From Labrenzia sp. DG1229 (GTDB lineage: Bacteria; Pseudomonadota; Alphaproteobacteria; Rhizobiales; Stappiaceae), in the NCBI RefSeq assembly GCF_000521215.1, contig NZ_KI928925.1, positions 118,604 to 163,604 of the forward strand: a DNA stretch of 45,001 nt, read 5' to 3'. The notes beneath the pieces are model-generated. The model ran no database searches. It saw nothing but the letters and a program-made list of their open reading frames with translations, and had not been told where the DNA came from. Position numbers and translations under genes: made by a program. Positions 1 to 9,721 of this stretch are shown piece by piece; position 1 is the stretch's first letter; the number at the start of each line of letters is the position of its first letter.

Positions 1-1469
1 CTGCAAGCCCTTTGATCTCTCTTTCGGGAATTCAGAAGGTATTCGGGGCGGTACAGGCCCTGAGCGGCGTGGATCTTCAAATCCATGCCGGGGAATGCCT
101 GGGACTTGTCGGCCACAATGGTGCCGGCAAGTCTACCTTGATGAATATTCTCGCCGGGACGCTCGAAGCGAGTGAAGGCAGCCTGACGATTGCTGGCAAC
201 GGCCTCGGCAAGGGTTACCTGGTACAGGAAGCCGGAAGACTGGGCGTCCGCTGTGTCTTCCAGGAATTGTCACTGTGCCCGAATCTGACGGTCGCCGAGA
301 ACACGCGGATCATTCATCCTGTTCTGAAAGGTTTCGGGTGGCGCACGCGTGCCGGCCTCCTGATCATGAAACAGCTCGACCAGGTTTTCCCCGGTCATGG
401 TGTGTCCGCATCCGACGTCATCGGGGATCTCTCGATCTCGAAACGCCAGATGGTCGAGATCGCCCGGGCTTTCACCGTCACCGACACTGACATTCGCCTT
501 GTCATTCTGGATGAGCCAACTTCCTCGCTCGACTCGCGGGTTGCAGACCAGCTTCTCAAATATGTGAACCAGGTCACGGGTCAGGGTGTCAGTGTTATTC
601 TCATCTCCCACCTGCTTGGTGAAATCCTGCAGGTTTCGGATCGGATTGCAGTCATGAAGGACGGTCGTGTCGTCGCCTGCAGAAACGCCGCGGATTTCGA
701 TCGCATCAGCCTGGTGGAAGCCATGGGCAGTACCGTGGTCGCAGGAGCAGCTCCTCGTCGCGGTGAGGAAACCAATGCAACGATCGGTGAAGAACGTATC
801 CATATGCGTCCTTCGGGGCAGCCCGATGACCAGAGCATTCGCGCACAAGCCGGTGAAGTTGTCGGTTTTGCGGGTCTCGCCGGTCAGGGGCAGACAGAGG
901 CGCTGCTTTCCGTATTCGATGGACATGGTGTTCTGCCATCGGGAGCCAGGGACGAGGGATGCTGTTTCATTGCCGGAGACAGGCAGGTGGATGGAGTCCT
1001 GCCGCTCTGGTCCATCCGCAAGAATATCGGAATTTCCTCACTCAGGAGGATGCGGTCCGGCATGCTGATTCAGAGCGAACGCGAGCTTGAGCTTGCCGAG
1101 GCCTGGAAGGAACGGATCGGCATTCGCGCACCTGACGTGGAAGCACCGATCCTGTCCTTGTCGGGTGGAAACCAGCAAAAGGTGCTGTTTGCCAGGGCGC
1201 TTGGATCGGCTGCCGATATCGTGCTGATGGACGACCCGATGCGCGGCGTCGACGTCGGCACAAAGAACGAGGTCTACACCATCATCCGGCAGGAAGCGTC
1301 ACAGGGACGGACATTCCTCTGGTACACGACCGAAATGGAAGAGCTCGACTACTGTGACCGTGTCTATGTTTTCAGGGATGGGATCGTCAGTGAAACACTC
1401 ACCGGCAGCGACATCACGGAGGAGAATGTTTTGCAGGCTTCCTTCAAGCAGGTGAGCGGAGCAGCATGA
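1..1469 (+). CDS. Sugar ABC transporter ATP-binding protein (RbsA/MglA type), 5' end cut by window edge
   Basis: Double-domain ATPase that powers a ribose/galactose-type importer from the cytoplasmic side of the membrane. The first nucleotide-binding domain has Walker [10 protein letters not shown] near residue 34, an LSISKRQ signature and Walker [13 protein letters not shown]. The second domain starts near residue 285 ([10 protein letters not shown]) and has a strong LSGGNQQK signature and the [14 protein letters not shown] box, where the usual catalytic Glu is Asp-Asp. A TTG at 12 could serve as a start, but the frame stays open to base 1 and the family normally has a few more residues, so the true start is probably just outside the window. 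The stop overlaps the next gene's start (ATGA), so translation is coupled to the permease. The cognate binding protein is not in view and the substrate cannot be read from the ATPase. Confidence 0.93.
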   Translation, partial: ASPLISLSGIQKVFGAVQALSGVDLQIHAGECLGLVGHNGAGKSTLMNILAGTLEASEGSLTIAGNGLGKGYLVQEAGRLGVRCVFQELSLCPNLTVAENTRIIHPVLKGFGWRTRAGLLIMKQLDQVFPGHGVSASDVIGDLSISKRQMVEIARAFTVTDTDIRLVILDEPTSSLDSRVADQLLKYVNQVTGQGVSVILISHLLGEILQVSDRIAVMKDGRVVACRNAADFDRISLVEAMGSTVVAGAAPRRGEETNATIGEERIHMRPSGQPDDQSIRAQAGEVVGFAGLAGQGQTEALLSVFDGHGVLPSGARDEGCCFIAGDRQVDGVLPLWSIRKNIGISSLRRMRSGMLIQSERELELAEAWKERIGIRAPDVEAPILSLSGGNQQKVLFARALGSAADIVLMDDPMRGVDVGTKNEVYTIIRQEASQGRTFLWYTTEMEELDYCDRVYVFRDGIVSETLTGSDITEENVLQASFKQVSGAA

Positions 1470-2413
1470 ACGGTCTTCGTTTTTTCGCTTCTGCCCGATT
1501 TTGGCGAGGCGCATTGCCCGCGCTGTCTCTGACCTTCGTGCTCGTCGGCGTATTCTGGTTGCAGCCGCGCGCCATGAGCTATTTCGGCCTGAATCTTCTG
1601 TTCAATCTGGCTGTCCCGATCGCGCTTGCAACGATCGCCCAGATGTTCGTGATAGCGGTTAATGACCTTGATCTTTCGATCGGCAGTTTCGTCTCGCTTG
1701 TGGCCTGCATCGGAGCAACCTGGCTGCGAGACACACCGCTACTCGGAATTGCTGCCCTGTTGGGATGCGTTGCCGTTTATGCCGCCCTTGGGGCGCTGAT
1801 CTACATCAGGCAACTTCCCAGCATTGTGGTCACACTGGGAATGTCGTTCGTCTGGTCCGGCTGTGCTGTTCTCCTGCTGCCAACTCCCGGCGGAAGTGCC
1901 CCGGACTGGATCAGGACGCTTGTTTCCTACAAGCCGTCTTATGTTCCCATGCCACTCCTGGCAGCGGTTGCTCTCGGTCTGGTCGTTCACTTCGGGCTGA
2001 TGCGTACATCCTGGGGGGTGCTTATGCGCGGGGTCGGTGGAAACGAGAAGGCGATCACGCGCGCAGGCTGGTCCGTCCTGAAACTCAAGATGGTGATGTA
2101 TGCGCTCACCGCAGTCTTCGGCATCCTGGCAGGTCTGACCCTCGTCGGGCTGGCAACGTCTGCCGATGCAAACATCGCACTCCGCTATACGCTTCTGTCG
2201 ATCGCGGGTGTCATTCTTGGCGGCGGTGAATTTGTCGGAGGCCGGATCTCTCCAGTGGGCGCGGTTCTTGGCGCAATGACGCTCACATTGACCGCATCCT
2301 TCCTGTCGTTCCTGCGCATTTCACCTGACTGGCAGATAGGTGCTCAAGGAGCAGTCCTGATCATCGTTCTGGCACTGCGCGCGATCGTCAACCGGTTGGA
2401 GGCGCGTCGATGA
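1466..2413 (+). CDS. ABC transporter permease, RbsC-like (BPD_transp_2)
   Basis: A 315-residue polytopic inner-membrane protein with roughly eight to ten hydrophobic segments. It contains the family hallmark [19 protein letters not shown] near residues 57-76, the equivalent of the GxDLSVGS loop in ribose, xylose and galactose permeases, and the late glycine-rich [21 protein letters not shown] stretch. The start overlaps the stop of the ATPase gene by four bases and the end overlaps the next permease by four bases, so the three genes form one translationally coupled operon. It presumably forms a heterodimeric channel with the following permease. No substrate can be assigned from sequence. Confidence 0.93.
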   Translation: MNGLRFFASARFWRGALPALSLTFVLVGVFWLQPRAMSYFGLNLLFNLAVPIALATIAQMFVIAVNDLDLSIGSFVSLVACIGATWLRDTPLLGIAALLGCVAVYAALGALIYIRQLPSIVVTLGMSFVWSGCAVLLLPTPGGSAPDWIRTLVSYKPSYVPMPLLAAVALGLVVHFGLMRTSWGVLMRGVGGNEKAITRAGWSVLKLKMVMYALTAVFGILAGLTLVGLATSADANIALRYTLLSIAGVILGGGEFVGGRISPVGAVLGAMTLTLTASFLSFLRISPDWQIGAQGAVLIIVLALRAIVNRLEARR

Positions 2414-3360
2414 GATCGATTGAAACCTTCATGCGACACCATCCCTGGAGCTGGTCCTTCGTTGCCGCGTTTTTGACCTGGGCTGCAACGGCAGCATATA
2501 TCAGCGGGACAGGCGGACTGGCACTCGCCTCGACAGCCCTGTCCTTTTCGACATTCTTCGTGATGGTCGGCATCGGGCAGATGTTCGTCATCACATTGGG
2601 TCCCGGCAATGTCGACCTGTCGATTCCGTCGACAATCACGCTGTCGGCCGTGGTGTCCATGATGGTGATGGACGGCTCCAATGCCATGATCCTGCCGGGG
2701 TTCCTCGCTGCAATCCTGGTCGGCATCTTGGTCGGTCTCTTCAATTACAGTCTGATCCGGGTCCTCAGTATTCCGCCGATTATCGCGACCATGTCCTCAA
2801 GTTTTCTGGTCCAGTCGAGCGCCATTGCGCTGGGACGTGGTGTAAAGATCAAACCGCCTGCAGCTCTCGAATGGGTCGCGACAGCAAAACTCACAGGCGT
2901 GCCCGTCCTGTCGCTGGGTGTGATCGCTCTGGCGGTGTGCATGGCCATTCTCCTGAATCGTACCGTCTACGGTCGATCCGTGACGGCATTTGGACAGAAC
3001 ACGCGCGCCGCAGGTCTCGCCGGCGTTCCCATTGAACGTATCCGCTACCTGACCTATTCGCTGTCGGCTGTTCTGGCAGCCATTTGCGGTGTTTTCCTGG
3101 CCGGGTTCTCCGGTGGCTCTTCGCTGAACATGGGTGAAGAGTATCTGCTCGCCTCCATCGCGGTCGTGGTGATCGGCGGGTCTTCGATTGCCGGGGGCAA
3201 TTCCAATGTTCCCGGTATCTTCGGCTCGGCACTGTTCCTGTTTCTGCTCGTTGCCATGTTGAACACCTTTGGAGCAGCAGCAGGTCTCCGCCTGATCCTG
3301 ACCGGGCTGATCATCGTCGGTGTTGTCACCTTCGCCGGTGGCCGCACGGAAAACCGTTAG
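2410..3360 (+). CDS. ABC transporter permease, second RbsC-like subunit
   Basis: A 316-residue membrane protein of the same family as the upstream permease. The diagnostic loop reads MFVITLGPGNVDLSIPSTITL near residues 58-78, and a glycine-rich SIAVVVIGGSSIAGG segment lies near the C-terminus. It begins on a four-base ATGA overlap with the preceding permease. Transporters of this class often use two different permeases, so the pair probably forms the membrane channel. The stop codon lies inside a short inverted repeat followed by six T residues, which could end this operon. Confidence 0.92.
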   Translation: MRSIETFMRHHPWSWSFVAAFLTWAATAAYISGTGGLALASTALSFSTFFVMVGIGQMFVITLGPGNVDLSIPSTITLSAVVSMMVMDGSNAMILPGFLAAILVGILVGLFNYSLIRVLSIPPIIATMSSSFLVQSSAIALGRGVKIKPPAALEWVATAKLTGVPVLSLGVIALAVCMAILLNRTVYGRSVTAFGQNTRAAGLAGVPIERIRYLTYSLSAVLAAICGVFLAGFSGGSSLNMGEEYLLASIAVVVIGGSSIAGGNSNVPGIFGSALFLFLLVAMLNTFGAAAGLRLILTGLIIVGVVTFAGGRTENR

Positions 3361-3380
3361 CTCCGGTTTTCAGAATTTTT
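3350..3380 (+). terminator. Weak hairpin plus T-run at the end of the ABC operon
   Basis: AAAACCG (3350-3356) pairs with CGGTTTT (3364-3370) around a seven-base loop, and a run of six T lies a few bases later. The stem is short and AT-rich and overlaps the permease stop codon, so this is only a candidate intrinsic terminator. Confidence 0.35.
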
Positions 3381-3644
3381 TCGCAAGGCATTTTGCCACC
3401 GTGTCATCACCGGGTTTTGTCTTGGCAAACTGAAATCTGGAAAGTCGAAGCCCTGAATGATCGGGAACGGTTGGCCGGGATCACATTCATCGCGCTGGCA
3501 ATCGTGGCGGGGCTGCTGACATTCGGCGGCAGCCTGCACAAGTGCCATCCGCTTGCCGTCGGCCCCGAGCTGATTGTCGATACGATCCGCGGCATTCCGG
3601 TGCTTGTCGTCGTGCTCGACCTGAATGTCGAGAACCTTCATTGC

Positions 3645-3854
3645 AGAGCAACACGTAAACTGACTCATGACCTGTGGGCAGAGAACATGGCAGTTGTCCC
3701 GGTTCACCCGGGATGGATCAGGACGGAAACGGGTGGCAGCGAAGCGGTAATTCCGGTCGTGGAAAGCGCAACTGGACTAATCTCCTTGATCGACGGCATG
3801 ACTATGTCGGATACAGGCAGCATCAGAGCTTTTGATGGCTCGGTGATCGTATGA
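3645..3854 (+). pseudogene. Short-chain dehydrogenase (C-factor-like) C-terminal remnant
   Basis: An open frame from 3393 to 3854 would encode 153 residues, but only its last 70 or so resemble a protein family. TRKLTHDL, VVPVHPGWIRTETGG, the spaced serine-glycine stretch and SIRAFDGS match the end of classical short-chain dehydrogenases of the C-factor type, after the catalytic Tyr-x-x-x-Lys. The Rossmann N-terminus, the nucleotide-binding glycines and the catalytic tyrosine are absent, and the upstream part (3393-3644) matches nothing I recognise. It is therefore read as a decayed gene fragment left between the ABC operon and the fusion gene, not as a working enzyme. Confidence 0.6.
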
Positions 3855-3872
3855 TGAGGATGCTTCGGATAC

Positions 3873-6800
3873 ATGAACAAGAGCGCCGCTAATGGACCGG
3901 ATTGCGTTGATGGAATTCACGAACTGTTGGACGAGTTATTCGCCATTCGGGGAAGCATCTCGCAGCTGCCCGGCGAACACGATCTGAATTTTCATGTTCA
4001 CACCCCGCGTGGCGACGACTTCCTGCTGAAACTGCACGCCCCCGGTGATGAGGCAGAGCTCGACATGCAAGTCAAGGTGCTTGAGCATCTAGCCGAACAT
4101 GCGCCCGGTTTGCCGGTATCGCGGCCGGTCCCGGACAGGAAAGGCGCAACGGTCACGAATGTCGAATTTCGCGGTCCGCGCAGGGCTCGGCTCCTGACAT
4201 GGCTATCCGGTGACGTCTGGGCAAAATCCAGGAACCGCGATGGTGCCTCCGCCCAAACGCTCGGCACGCTCCTGGGGAAGCTTGACCGGAGCCTGACGTC
4301 TTTTTCCCATCCGGGCGCCAAACGGATCTACAACTGGGACATTGCGCAGGCCGCATCTCTTCTCGACCAAGTCGATTTCATCGAAGATCCGGACAAGAAA
4401 AGGGCTGTTCTGGAAATCCTGGCGCACTTCAAGGACAGGGTCCTGCCGCGTCTCAAGGACCTGCCGCACCAGGTAATCCACAATGATGCCAATGACTACA
4501 ACGTTCTGCTCGACGGAAGAGGGAACGTCAGCGGTCTTCTGGACTTCGGCGACATGGTTGAAACCTGCCGGGTCATCGAGATTGCAGTCGCCGGTGCATA
4601 CGCTCTGATTGGTTCTGAGGATCCTGTCGGGACGATCGGCAGGATCGCAAGTGCGTATCACCGGGTGAACCCGGTCACGGAACAGGAAGTCGAACTGATT
4701 TTTGATCTGGTCAGGACTCGCTATGCCGTTTCCATGTGCATGGCAGCGAAGCAGATCCGCGAGTTTCCCGAAAACCGTTATCTGCTCGTCAGCCAGGAAG
4801 ATGTCTGGCGGGAATTGCAGCACCTGGCCAGGGAGAACCCGCGTCTTGCGGTCCTGCGATTGCGAGAGGCCTGTGGCTTTCAGCCAGTTCCCTCGGCAGC
4901 ACGTGTCATGCGCTGGCTAGAGCGCAATGCTCATGACTTTGCATCCGTCGTCAAACCGGAAAATGCGCGACCCGAGGCCGTTGTATTCGATTTTACGGCA
5001 AACGCCTCATATGCAGAGGAGTTGTCGCGATTTGACGGTCCGCAATTTGACAGGTTCTGCGAGGATGCGATCAGCGACGCCGGTGCAGACTTCGGCATCG
5101 GTGTTTATGGCGAAGACCGGACCGTCTACAAGAGCGACGCTTTTGAAATGGCGAACCCTGCCATTCGCCGTTCGGTGCACCTGGGGATAGATATCTTCGC
5201 CCCCGACTATGAACCGGTCTACGCACCCTTCGCCGGCAAGGTAGCCTTTTTCCATGATGATGCCGTGTCGAACGGTTTCGGTCCGACGGTTCTTCTGGAA
5301 CACGAAACCGATGAAGGGGATGTCTTCTGGACGCTTTATGGTTATCTCTCACGGCGCGGCTGCGAGAAGCTGACAATCGGGCAGACAGTCGAAACAGGGG
5401 AGGCGTTTGCAGAATTCGGCCCACGTCCGGAAAATGGCGAGTGGCCGCCGCATCTTCATTTTCAGATCGTCACCGACCATCTTGGACTTGAAGCGCGGAT
5501 GCATGGGGTCGGCGTGCGCCGGCAATGGGCCGTCTGGCGCGATATCAGCCCGGATCCCAGTGTCATTCTGGGCCTGCCGGTTCCGGCATCGGTAATTGTC
5601 GCGCAGGACAAGGAGACGCTCATACGCGAGCGTCATTTGCGGATCGGCAGGGCTCTGAGCATTGCCTATTCCGATGCGCCCCTGAAAATCGTCGGCGGCG
5701 AAGGCGCCTACCTGATCGACGATGCCGGAAAGCACTGGCTCGACATGGTCAACAATGTCTGCCACGTCGGCCATTGCCACCCGCGGGTGGTTGAAGCTGC
5801 ACAGAAGCAGATGGCATCACTCAACACGAATTCACGGTACCTGCACGATACGCTCGTGGAGTATTCGCGGCGTTTGACGGCCCGGTTCCCTGACCCGCTC
5901 AATGTCTGTTTCTTTGTGAATTCGGGAAGCGAAGCCAACGATCTGGCGTTGCGGCTGGCACGAAATCATACCGGCAACCACGATGTCATCACCGTTGACC
6001 ACGCCTATCACGGACACATTTCCAGCCTGATCGACGTCAGTCCCTACAAGTTCGCCGGCGAGGGTGGAGCGGGATGCCCGGAACATGTCCGCGTTGCCGA
6101 AATGCCGGATCTCTATCGTGGCAGATGGCGCCATGGCGATGTCGGCGCAGGGCGGAAATACGCAGAGGATGTGAAGCGGCAAGTCGAAGCACTCGCACAC
6201 GAAGGCAGGCAACCTGCATTGATGTTCACTGAAGGGGTTCTCGGGACCGGTGGCCAGCTGGTTCTGCCCGACGACTACCTGAAGCATGCCTACCGTCACG
6301 TTCGCGAGGCAGGCGGCCTGTGTTTGGCCGACGAGGTTCAGATCGGTTTCGGCCGGGTCGGCAGCCACATGTGGGCATTCGAGACCCAGGAGGTCGTCCC
6401 GGACATTGTTACCCTTGGCAAGCCCATCGGAAACGGACATCCCATGGCAGTCGTCATCACCACCGAGGAGATCGCGGCCACCTTTGCCAATGGCATGGAA
6501 TATTTCAACACGTTCGGCGGGAACCCCGTGTCTGCATCCATCGGTCTCGCAGTCCTTGACGTGATCCGGGACGAGAGGCTGATGCATCACTGCCACGACG
6601 TTGGCAATCGGCTGATGGACGGCGCCCGGGCTCTGGCAGACAGGCACGAAATCATCGGCGACGTGCGTGGGCTCGGCCTCTTCCTAGGCATCGAACTTGT
6701 CCGTGACCGTGAGACGCAAGAGCCGGCCCCGGACGAGCTCGACACGGTAATCCGGAATCTGAAGCAGAACCACGGGATACTGCTGTCCAGCGAAGGACCT

Positions 6801-6902
6801 CACGACAACGTTTTGAAGATCAAGCCGCCGGCGCCGTTCAGCCTTGAGAATTGCGATTATTTCCTCACGTCGCTCGACGAGGTTCTGTCTGGACTGGTGT
6901 AG
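3873..6902 (+). CDS. APH-fold kinase / M23 peptidase-like / class III aminotransferase fusion
   Basis: A 1009-residue cytoplasmic protein with three recognisable domains. Residues about 10-340 are an aminoglycoside-phosphotransferase-type kinase, with the catalytic loop [10 protein letters not shown] (201-210) and LDFGD (223-227). Residues about 400-560 look like an M23 (LytM) domain, with HLGID (436-440) and HLHF (527-530) supplying the usual metal ligands. Residues about 585-1009 are a PLP-dependent class III aminotransferase, with NSGSEAND (683-690), the D820-E821-V822-Q823 pocket motif and the Schiff-base lysine K850 in TLGKPIGNG. In animals, related kinase and PLP-lyase proteins act in sequence on hydroxylysine (HYKK, PHYKPL) or produce an ethanolamine-phosphate lyase, so a phosphorylate-then-eliminate reaction on an amino alcohol is plausible but inferred. 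No signal peptide is seen, so the M23 part may be non-proteolytic. The upstream ABC importer may feed it. Confidence 0.88.
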   Translation: MNKSAANGPDCVDGIHELLDELFAIRGSISQLPGEHDLNFHVHTPRGDDFLLKLHAPGDEAELDMQVKVLEHLAEHAPGLPVSRPVPDRKGATVTNVEFRGPRRARLLTWLSGDVWAKSRNRDGASAQTLGTLLGKLDRSLTSFSHPGAKRIYNWDIAQAASLLDQVDFIEDPDKKRAVLEILAHFKDRVLPRLKDLPHQVIHNDANDYNVLLDGRGNVSGLLDFGDMVETCRVIEIAVAGAYALIGSEDPVGTIGRIASAYHRVNPVTEQEVELIFDLVRTRYAVSMCMAAKQIREFPENRYLLVSQEDVWRELQHLARENPRLAVLRLREACGFQPVPSAARVMRWLERNAHDFASVVKPENARPEAVVFDFTANASYAEELSRFDGPQFDRFCEDAISDAGADFGIGVYGEDRTVYKSDAFEMANPAIRRSVHLGIDIFAPDYEPVYAPFAGKVAFFHDDAVSNGFGPTVLLEHETDEGDVFWTLYGYLSRRGCEKLTIGQTVETGEAFAEFGPRPENGEWPPHLHFQIVTDHLGLEARMHGVGVRRQWAVWRDISPDPSVILGLPVPASVIVAQDKETLIRERHLRIGRALSIAYSDAPLKIVGGEGAYLIDDAGKHWLDMVNNVCHVGHCHPRVVEAAQKQMASLNTNSRYLHDTLVEYSRRLTARFPDPLNVCFFVNSGSEANDLALRLARNHTGNHDVITVDHAYHGHISSLIDVSPYKFAGEGGAGCPEHVRVAEMPDLYRGRWRHGDVGAGRKYAEDVKRQVEALAHEGRQPALMFTEGVLGTGGQLVLPDDYLKHAYRHVREAGGLCLADEVQIGFGRVGSHMWAFETQEVVPDIVTLGKPIGNGHPMAVVITTEEIAATFANGMEYFNTFGGNPVSASIGLAVLDVIRDERLMHHCHDVGNRLMDGARALADRHEIIGDVRGLGLFLGIELVRDRETQEPAPDELDTVIRNLKQNHGILLSSEGPHDNVLKIKPPAPFSLENCDYFLTSLDEVLSGLV

Positions 6903-7004
6903 ACCGGGTGAATGCGCCCAGGGCCCTCAAACCCCGATCGCTCCCTGCAAGGGGGGAGGCGCTGGGGCCTGGGAGAAATCCACCGATTTCCGACCGCGAA
7001 TGAT

Positions 7005-7017
7005 CCCGCCGTGCGGG
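7005..7017 (-). terminator. Short GC hairpin between convergent genes
   Basis: CCCGC (7005-7009) and GCGGG (7013-7017) form a five-base-pair stem with a three-base loop, ten bases beyond the stop of the minus-strand operon and about 100 bases beyond the plus-strand fusion gene. ATGATC and GATCAT lie on either side and extend the symmetry loosely. No clear T-tract follows on either strand, so terminator activity is uncertain. Confidence 0.25.
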
Positions 7018-7026
7018 TCTTGATCA

Positions 7027-8082
7027 TCAGAGGCCTAGCATTTTCCGGATCTGCTCCTGATCGGTATCGCCACCGGCGAAATCGTCGAAGGCCTTGTCGG
7101 TCACTTCAATGATGTGGCTTTCAATGAAAGGGGCCCCTTCGGCTGCTCCCTGCTCGGGTGACTTCAGGCAGCATTCCCATTCCAGCACCGCCCAGCTCTC
7201 GTAGCCATATTGTGCGAGTTTGGAGAAAATCCCGGAAAAATCGACCTGTCCGTCGCCGAGGGAGCGGAAGCGGCCGGCACGGTTGATCCAGCTCTGATAT
7301 CCCGAATAGACACCCTGGCGTCCGTCGGGATTGAACTCGGCATCTTTCACGTGATAGGCGCAGATGCGCTCGTGATAGATATCGATGAAGGCGAGATAGT
7401 CCATCTGCTGAAGCAGGAAGTGGGACGGGTCGTAGTTGATCTGGCAGCGTTTGTGACCGCCAAGTGCGTCGAGGAACATTTCGAAAGTCGCGCCGTCGAA
7501 TACGTCCTCGCCCGGATGAATTTCGTAGCCGACATCAACCCCGTGATCCTCATAGACATCCAGGATCGGTTTCCATCGTCTGGCAAGTTCCGCGAAAGCC
7601 TCTTCGACAAGACCTGCCGGGCGCTGTGGCCAGGGATAGAGGTAAGGAAACGCCAGAGCGCCGGTAAAGCTGACGGAAGCATCGAGGCCGAGATTGCGAC
7701 TGGCAATTGCAGCCTTTTTCATCTGGTCGACCGCCCATTCCTGCCGTCCGTCGGGATTGCCATGCAAGTGCGCCGGGGCGAAACCGTCAAATGCAAGGTC
7801 ATAGGCCGGATGAACGGCAACCAGCTGACCCTGCAAATGGGTCGAGAGTTCGGTGATCTCGACCCCTGCATCCGCACAGTTGCCTTTGACCTCGTCGCAA
7901 TACGCCTGGCTCTCTGCGGCCTTGTTCAGGTCGAACAGGCGGCTGTCGAAAGTCGGTATCTGGACACCCTTGTATCCCAGGTCCGCTGCCCATTTCACGA
8001 TCGACGGGAGGCTGTTGAATGGTGCTTCGTCACCGGCAAATTGTGCCAGAAAAATTGCGGGTCCTTTGATCAGTCCAGCCAT
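7027..8082 (-). CDS. Sugar phosphate isomerase/epimerase (TIM barrel, AP-endonuclease-2 superfamily)
   Basis: A 351-residue TIM-barrel protein of the xylose-isomerase-like superfamily, last gene of the sugar operon. Candidate metal ligands and barrel motifs are visible: GVQIPTFD after strand 2, VGYEIHPGEDVFDG carrying the first acidic ligand, INYDPSHF, and YHVKDAEF with the His-x-x-Asp pattern of the family. The N-terminus (AIFLAQFAGDEAPF) is typical of catabolic members that interconvert keto-sugars or inositol-type intermediates. It lies 46 bases after the GH43 gene and is probably cotranscribed. A second, shorter member of the superfamily sits mid-operon at 11907-12653. The exact substrate is not recognisable. 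Confidence 0.88.
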   Translation of the reverse strand: MAGLIKGPAIFLAQFAGDEAPFNSLPSIVKWAADLGYKGVQIPTFDSRLFDLNKAAESQAYCDEVKGNCADAGVEITELSTHLQGQLVAVHPAYDLAFDGFAPAHLHGNPDGRQEWAVDQMKKAAIASRNLGLDASVSFTGALAFPYLYPWPQRPAGLVEEAFAELARRWKPILDVYEDHGVDVGYEIHPGEDVFDGATFEMFLDALGGHKRCQINYDPSHFLLQQMDYLAFIDIYHERICAYHVKDAEFNPDGRQGVYSGYQSWINRAGRFRSLGDGQVDFSGIFSKLAQYGYESWAVLEWECCLKSPEQGAAEGAPFIESHIIEVTDKAFDDFAGGDTDQEQIRKMLGL

Positions 8083-8128
8083 TGGGTCCTCTCGGTTTCA
8101 GTTGGGAACGAGCGATGCATAACCGCAG

Positions 8129-9721
8129 TCAAGTTCCTTCAGGTTCATAAGAAAAATGTGTGAAGTCGGCCGTTCTGCCGCTGCCTGTCACGTCGAAAGC
8201 AAGCATTCCCACGAAAGCGCCGGTGAAAGAAGCGTGTTCTCCGCGGCCACCTTCGTCTGAAATCACACGCGCATCAAGCGTTGCTCCGATAGAACGCCAG
8301 TCGCCCGCCTGGCGCCAGAAGAACTGTTGATCAGTGCCATTGACTTCGACTGCAAGATCGACGGGGCCGCCATCGATGGCAATGTGTTCCGCAGGAAATT
8401 CCATGCGCCCGTCCGGCCAGCTACCGGGACACGACATCAGCATCAGACAACGCCCGAGTTCCCAGTTCCGGCTCACGGCAAGAAAATGAAATTTGTGACG
8501 GTTATAGTAAGTCGCAAGTCCGGCTGCCTGCTGATAGGTCTCCGGTTCGAAGGAGGAGAGAGTGGTCTCGGCCCGGTAGTGCAGGTGTTCTTGCCGGCGT
8601 GCGACAAGAGATTGCTCGTACCAGCTGCCGATGCTTTCGCGTCCTGTAATACGCAGTACCGTCCCGGTGAGCGTAAACAGGCGCTCCGGAAAAGGGGTCC
8701 GCAACCACTGGAATTCCGGGGGAAGCTCCGTGCCGTCAAAGGTTCTTTCAAGTTTTTGCGGCGGTTTGGCAATAGTCTCACCAAGGCCGGGGACATCGAC
8801 TTGCGGAAGCAGACCGCCGTCGGCGAGATAGAGCCAGTCGTCTCTCCAGACACACTTCTGAATCGCGGTCTCGCGTCCAAGCGGCGAATATCGGCCGGGC
8901 AGGGGACGGGAGCAAAGATGCGTGTGATAGGTCCGGCCGTCAGCGGTTTCGACGATCTGTCCGTGCCCGGCCCGCTGCAGCGGCCAGTCGGCATTGTCTT
9001 TTGCGGTGATAAGATGGGTCGCCGGATGCAGCTCGTAGGGGCCGTCAATCGACCGGGCTCTTGCCATGGTGACTGCATGTTGGTAGCCGGTGCCGCCTTC
9101 GGCTACGGTCAGGTAATACCAGCCATTGCGTTTATGAAGGTGCGGACCTTCTGTCAGGCCCAGTGAACTGCCGGTGAAGATTTTTTTCGGGCGGCCGATC
9201 AACCCGCGGGTTTCTGACCATTCCTGGAGCAGGATGCCATCGAAGGCGGAGGTTTCCGGTTTGCCGCCAACGGAGCTGGACACATGATTCCATTGCAGAA
9301 CGAGATACCATTTTCGTCCATCATCGTCGTGAAAGAGCGAAGGATCGAACCCGTGTGACGAGAGATATATCGGATCGCTCCATGGGCCTCCGATTGACGG
9401 CGCGCTCACAACGTAGTTGTGCGCGTCCTTGAAGTTTCCATCCAGCCGCTTGACGTCCGTATAGACCAGCCAGAACCGCTCGTCGGCATAACTCAGGCAC
9501 GGCGCCCAGATCCCGCCGCTGTCCGGGTTGCCACGCATATCAAGCTGGCTGGCCCGGTTTAGCGGCCGGCAGGTCAGATCCCAGTTGACCAGGTCCGTCG
9601 ACCGGTGGATCTGGACACCCGGATACCACTCGAACGTCGAGGTGGCGATGTAAAATTCATCGCCAGCACGGCAGATCGACGGATCCGGGTTGAAGCCTGG
9701 CAGGATCGGGTTTCGGATCAT
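8129..9721 (-). CDS. Glycoside hydrolase family 43 (beta-xylosidase/arabinofuranosidase type)
   Basis: A 530-residue protein starting at the ATG at 9721, which overlaps the stop of the upstream aldo/keto reductase gene; a longer frame runs upstream but lies inside that gene. The N-terminal five-bladed propeller begins NPILPGFNPDPS, with the catalytic base D13, the pKa-modulating D126 in HGFDPSLF and the acid E191 in LTEGPHL, the standard GH43 triad. A beta-sandwich domain fills residues about 320-530, as in XynB-type beta-xylosidases. No signal peptide is present, so it acts on imported oligosaccharides in the cytoplasm. With a MalFGK-type importer upstream, it points to xylo- or arabino-oligosaccharides as the operon's substrate; xyloside versus arabinoside cannot be decided here. 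Confidence 0.9.
   Translation of the reverse strand: MIRNPILPGFNPDPSICRAGDEFYIATSTFEWYPGVQIHRSTDLVNWDLTCRPLNRASQLDMRGNPDSGGIWAPCLSYADERFWLVYTDVKRLDGNFKDAHNYVVSAPSIGGPWSDPIYLSSHGFDPSLFHDDDGRKWYLVLQWNHVSSSVGGKPETSAFDGILLQEWSETRGLIGRPKKIFTGSSLGLTEGPHLHKRNGWYYLTVAEGGTGYQHAVTMARARSIDGPYELHPATHLITAKDNADWPLQRAGHGQIVETADGRTYHTHLCSRPLPGRYSPLGRETAIQKCVWRDDWLYLADGGLLPQVDVPGLGETIAKPPQKLERTFDGTELPPEFQWLRTPFPERLFTLTGTVLRITGRESIGSWYEQSLVARRQEHLHYRAETTLSSFEPETYQQAAGLATYYNRHKFHFLAVSRNWELGRCLMLMSCPGSWPDGRMEFPAEHIAIDGGPVDLAVEVNGTDQQFFWRQAGDWRSIGATLDARVISDEGGRGEHASFTGAFVGMLAFDVTGSGRTADFTHFSYEPEGT

Noticed and set aside
270..926. Long minus-strand frame opposite the ABC ATPase
   Set aside because: Mirror of a clear coding gene in high-GC DNA; the translation has no domain character.
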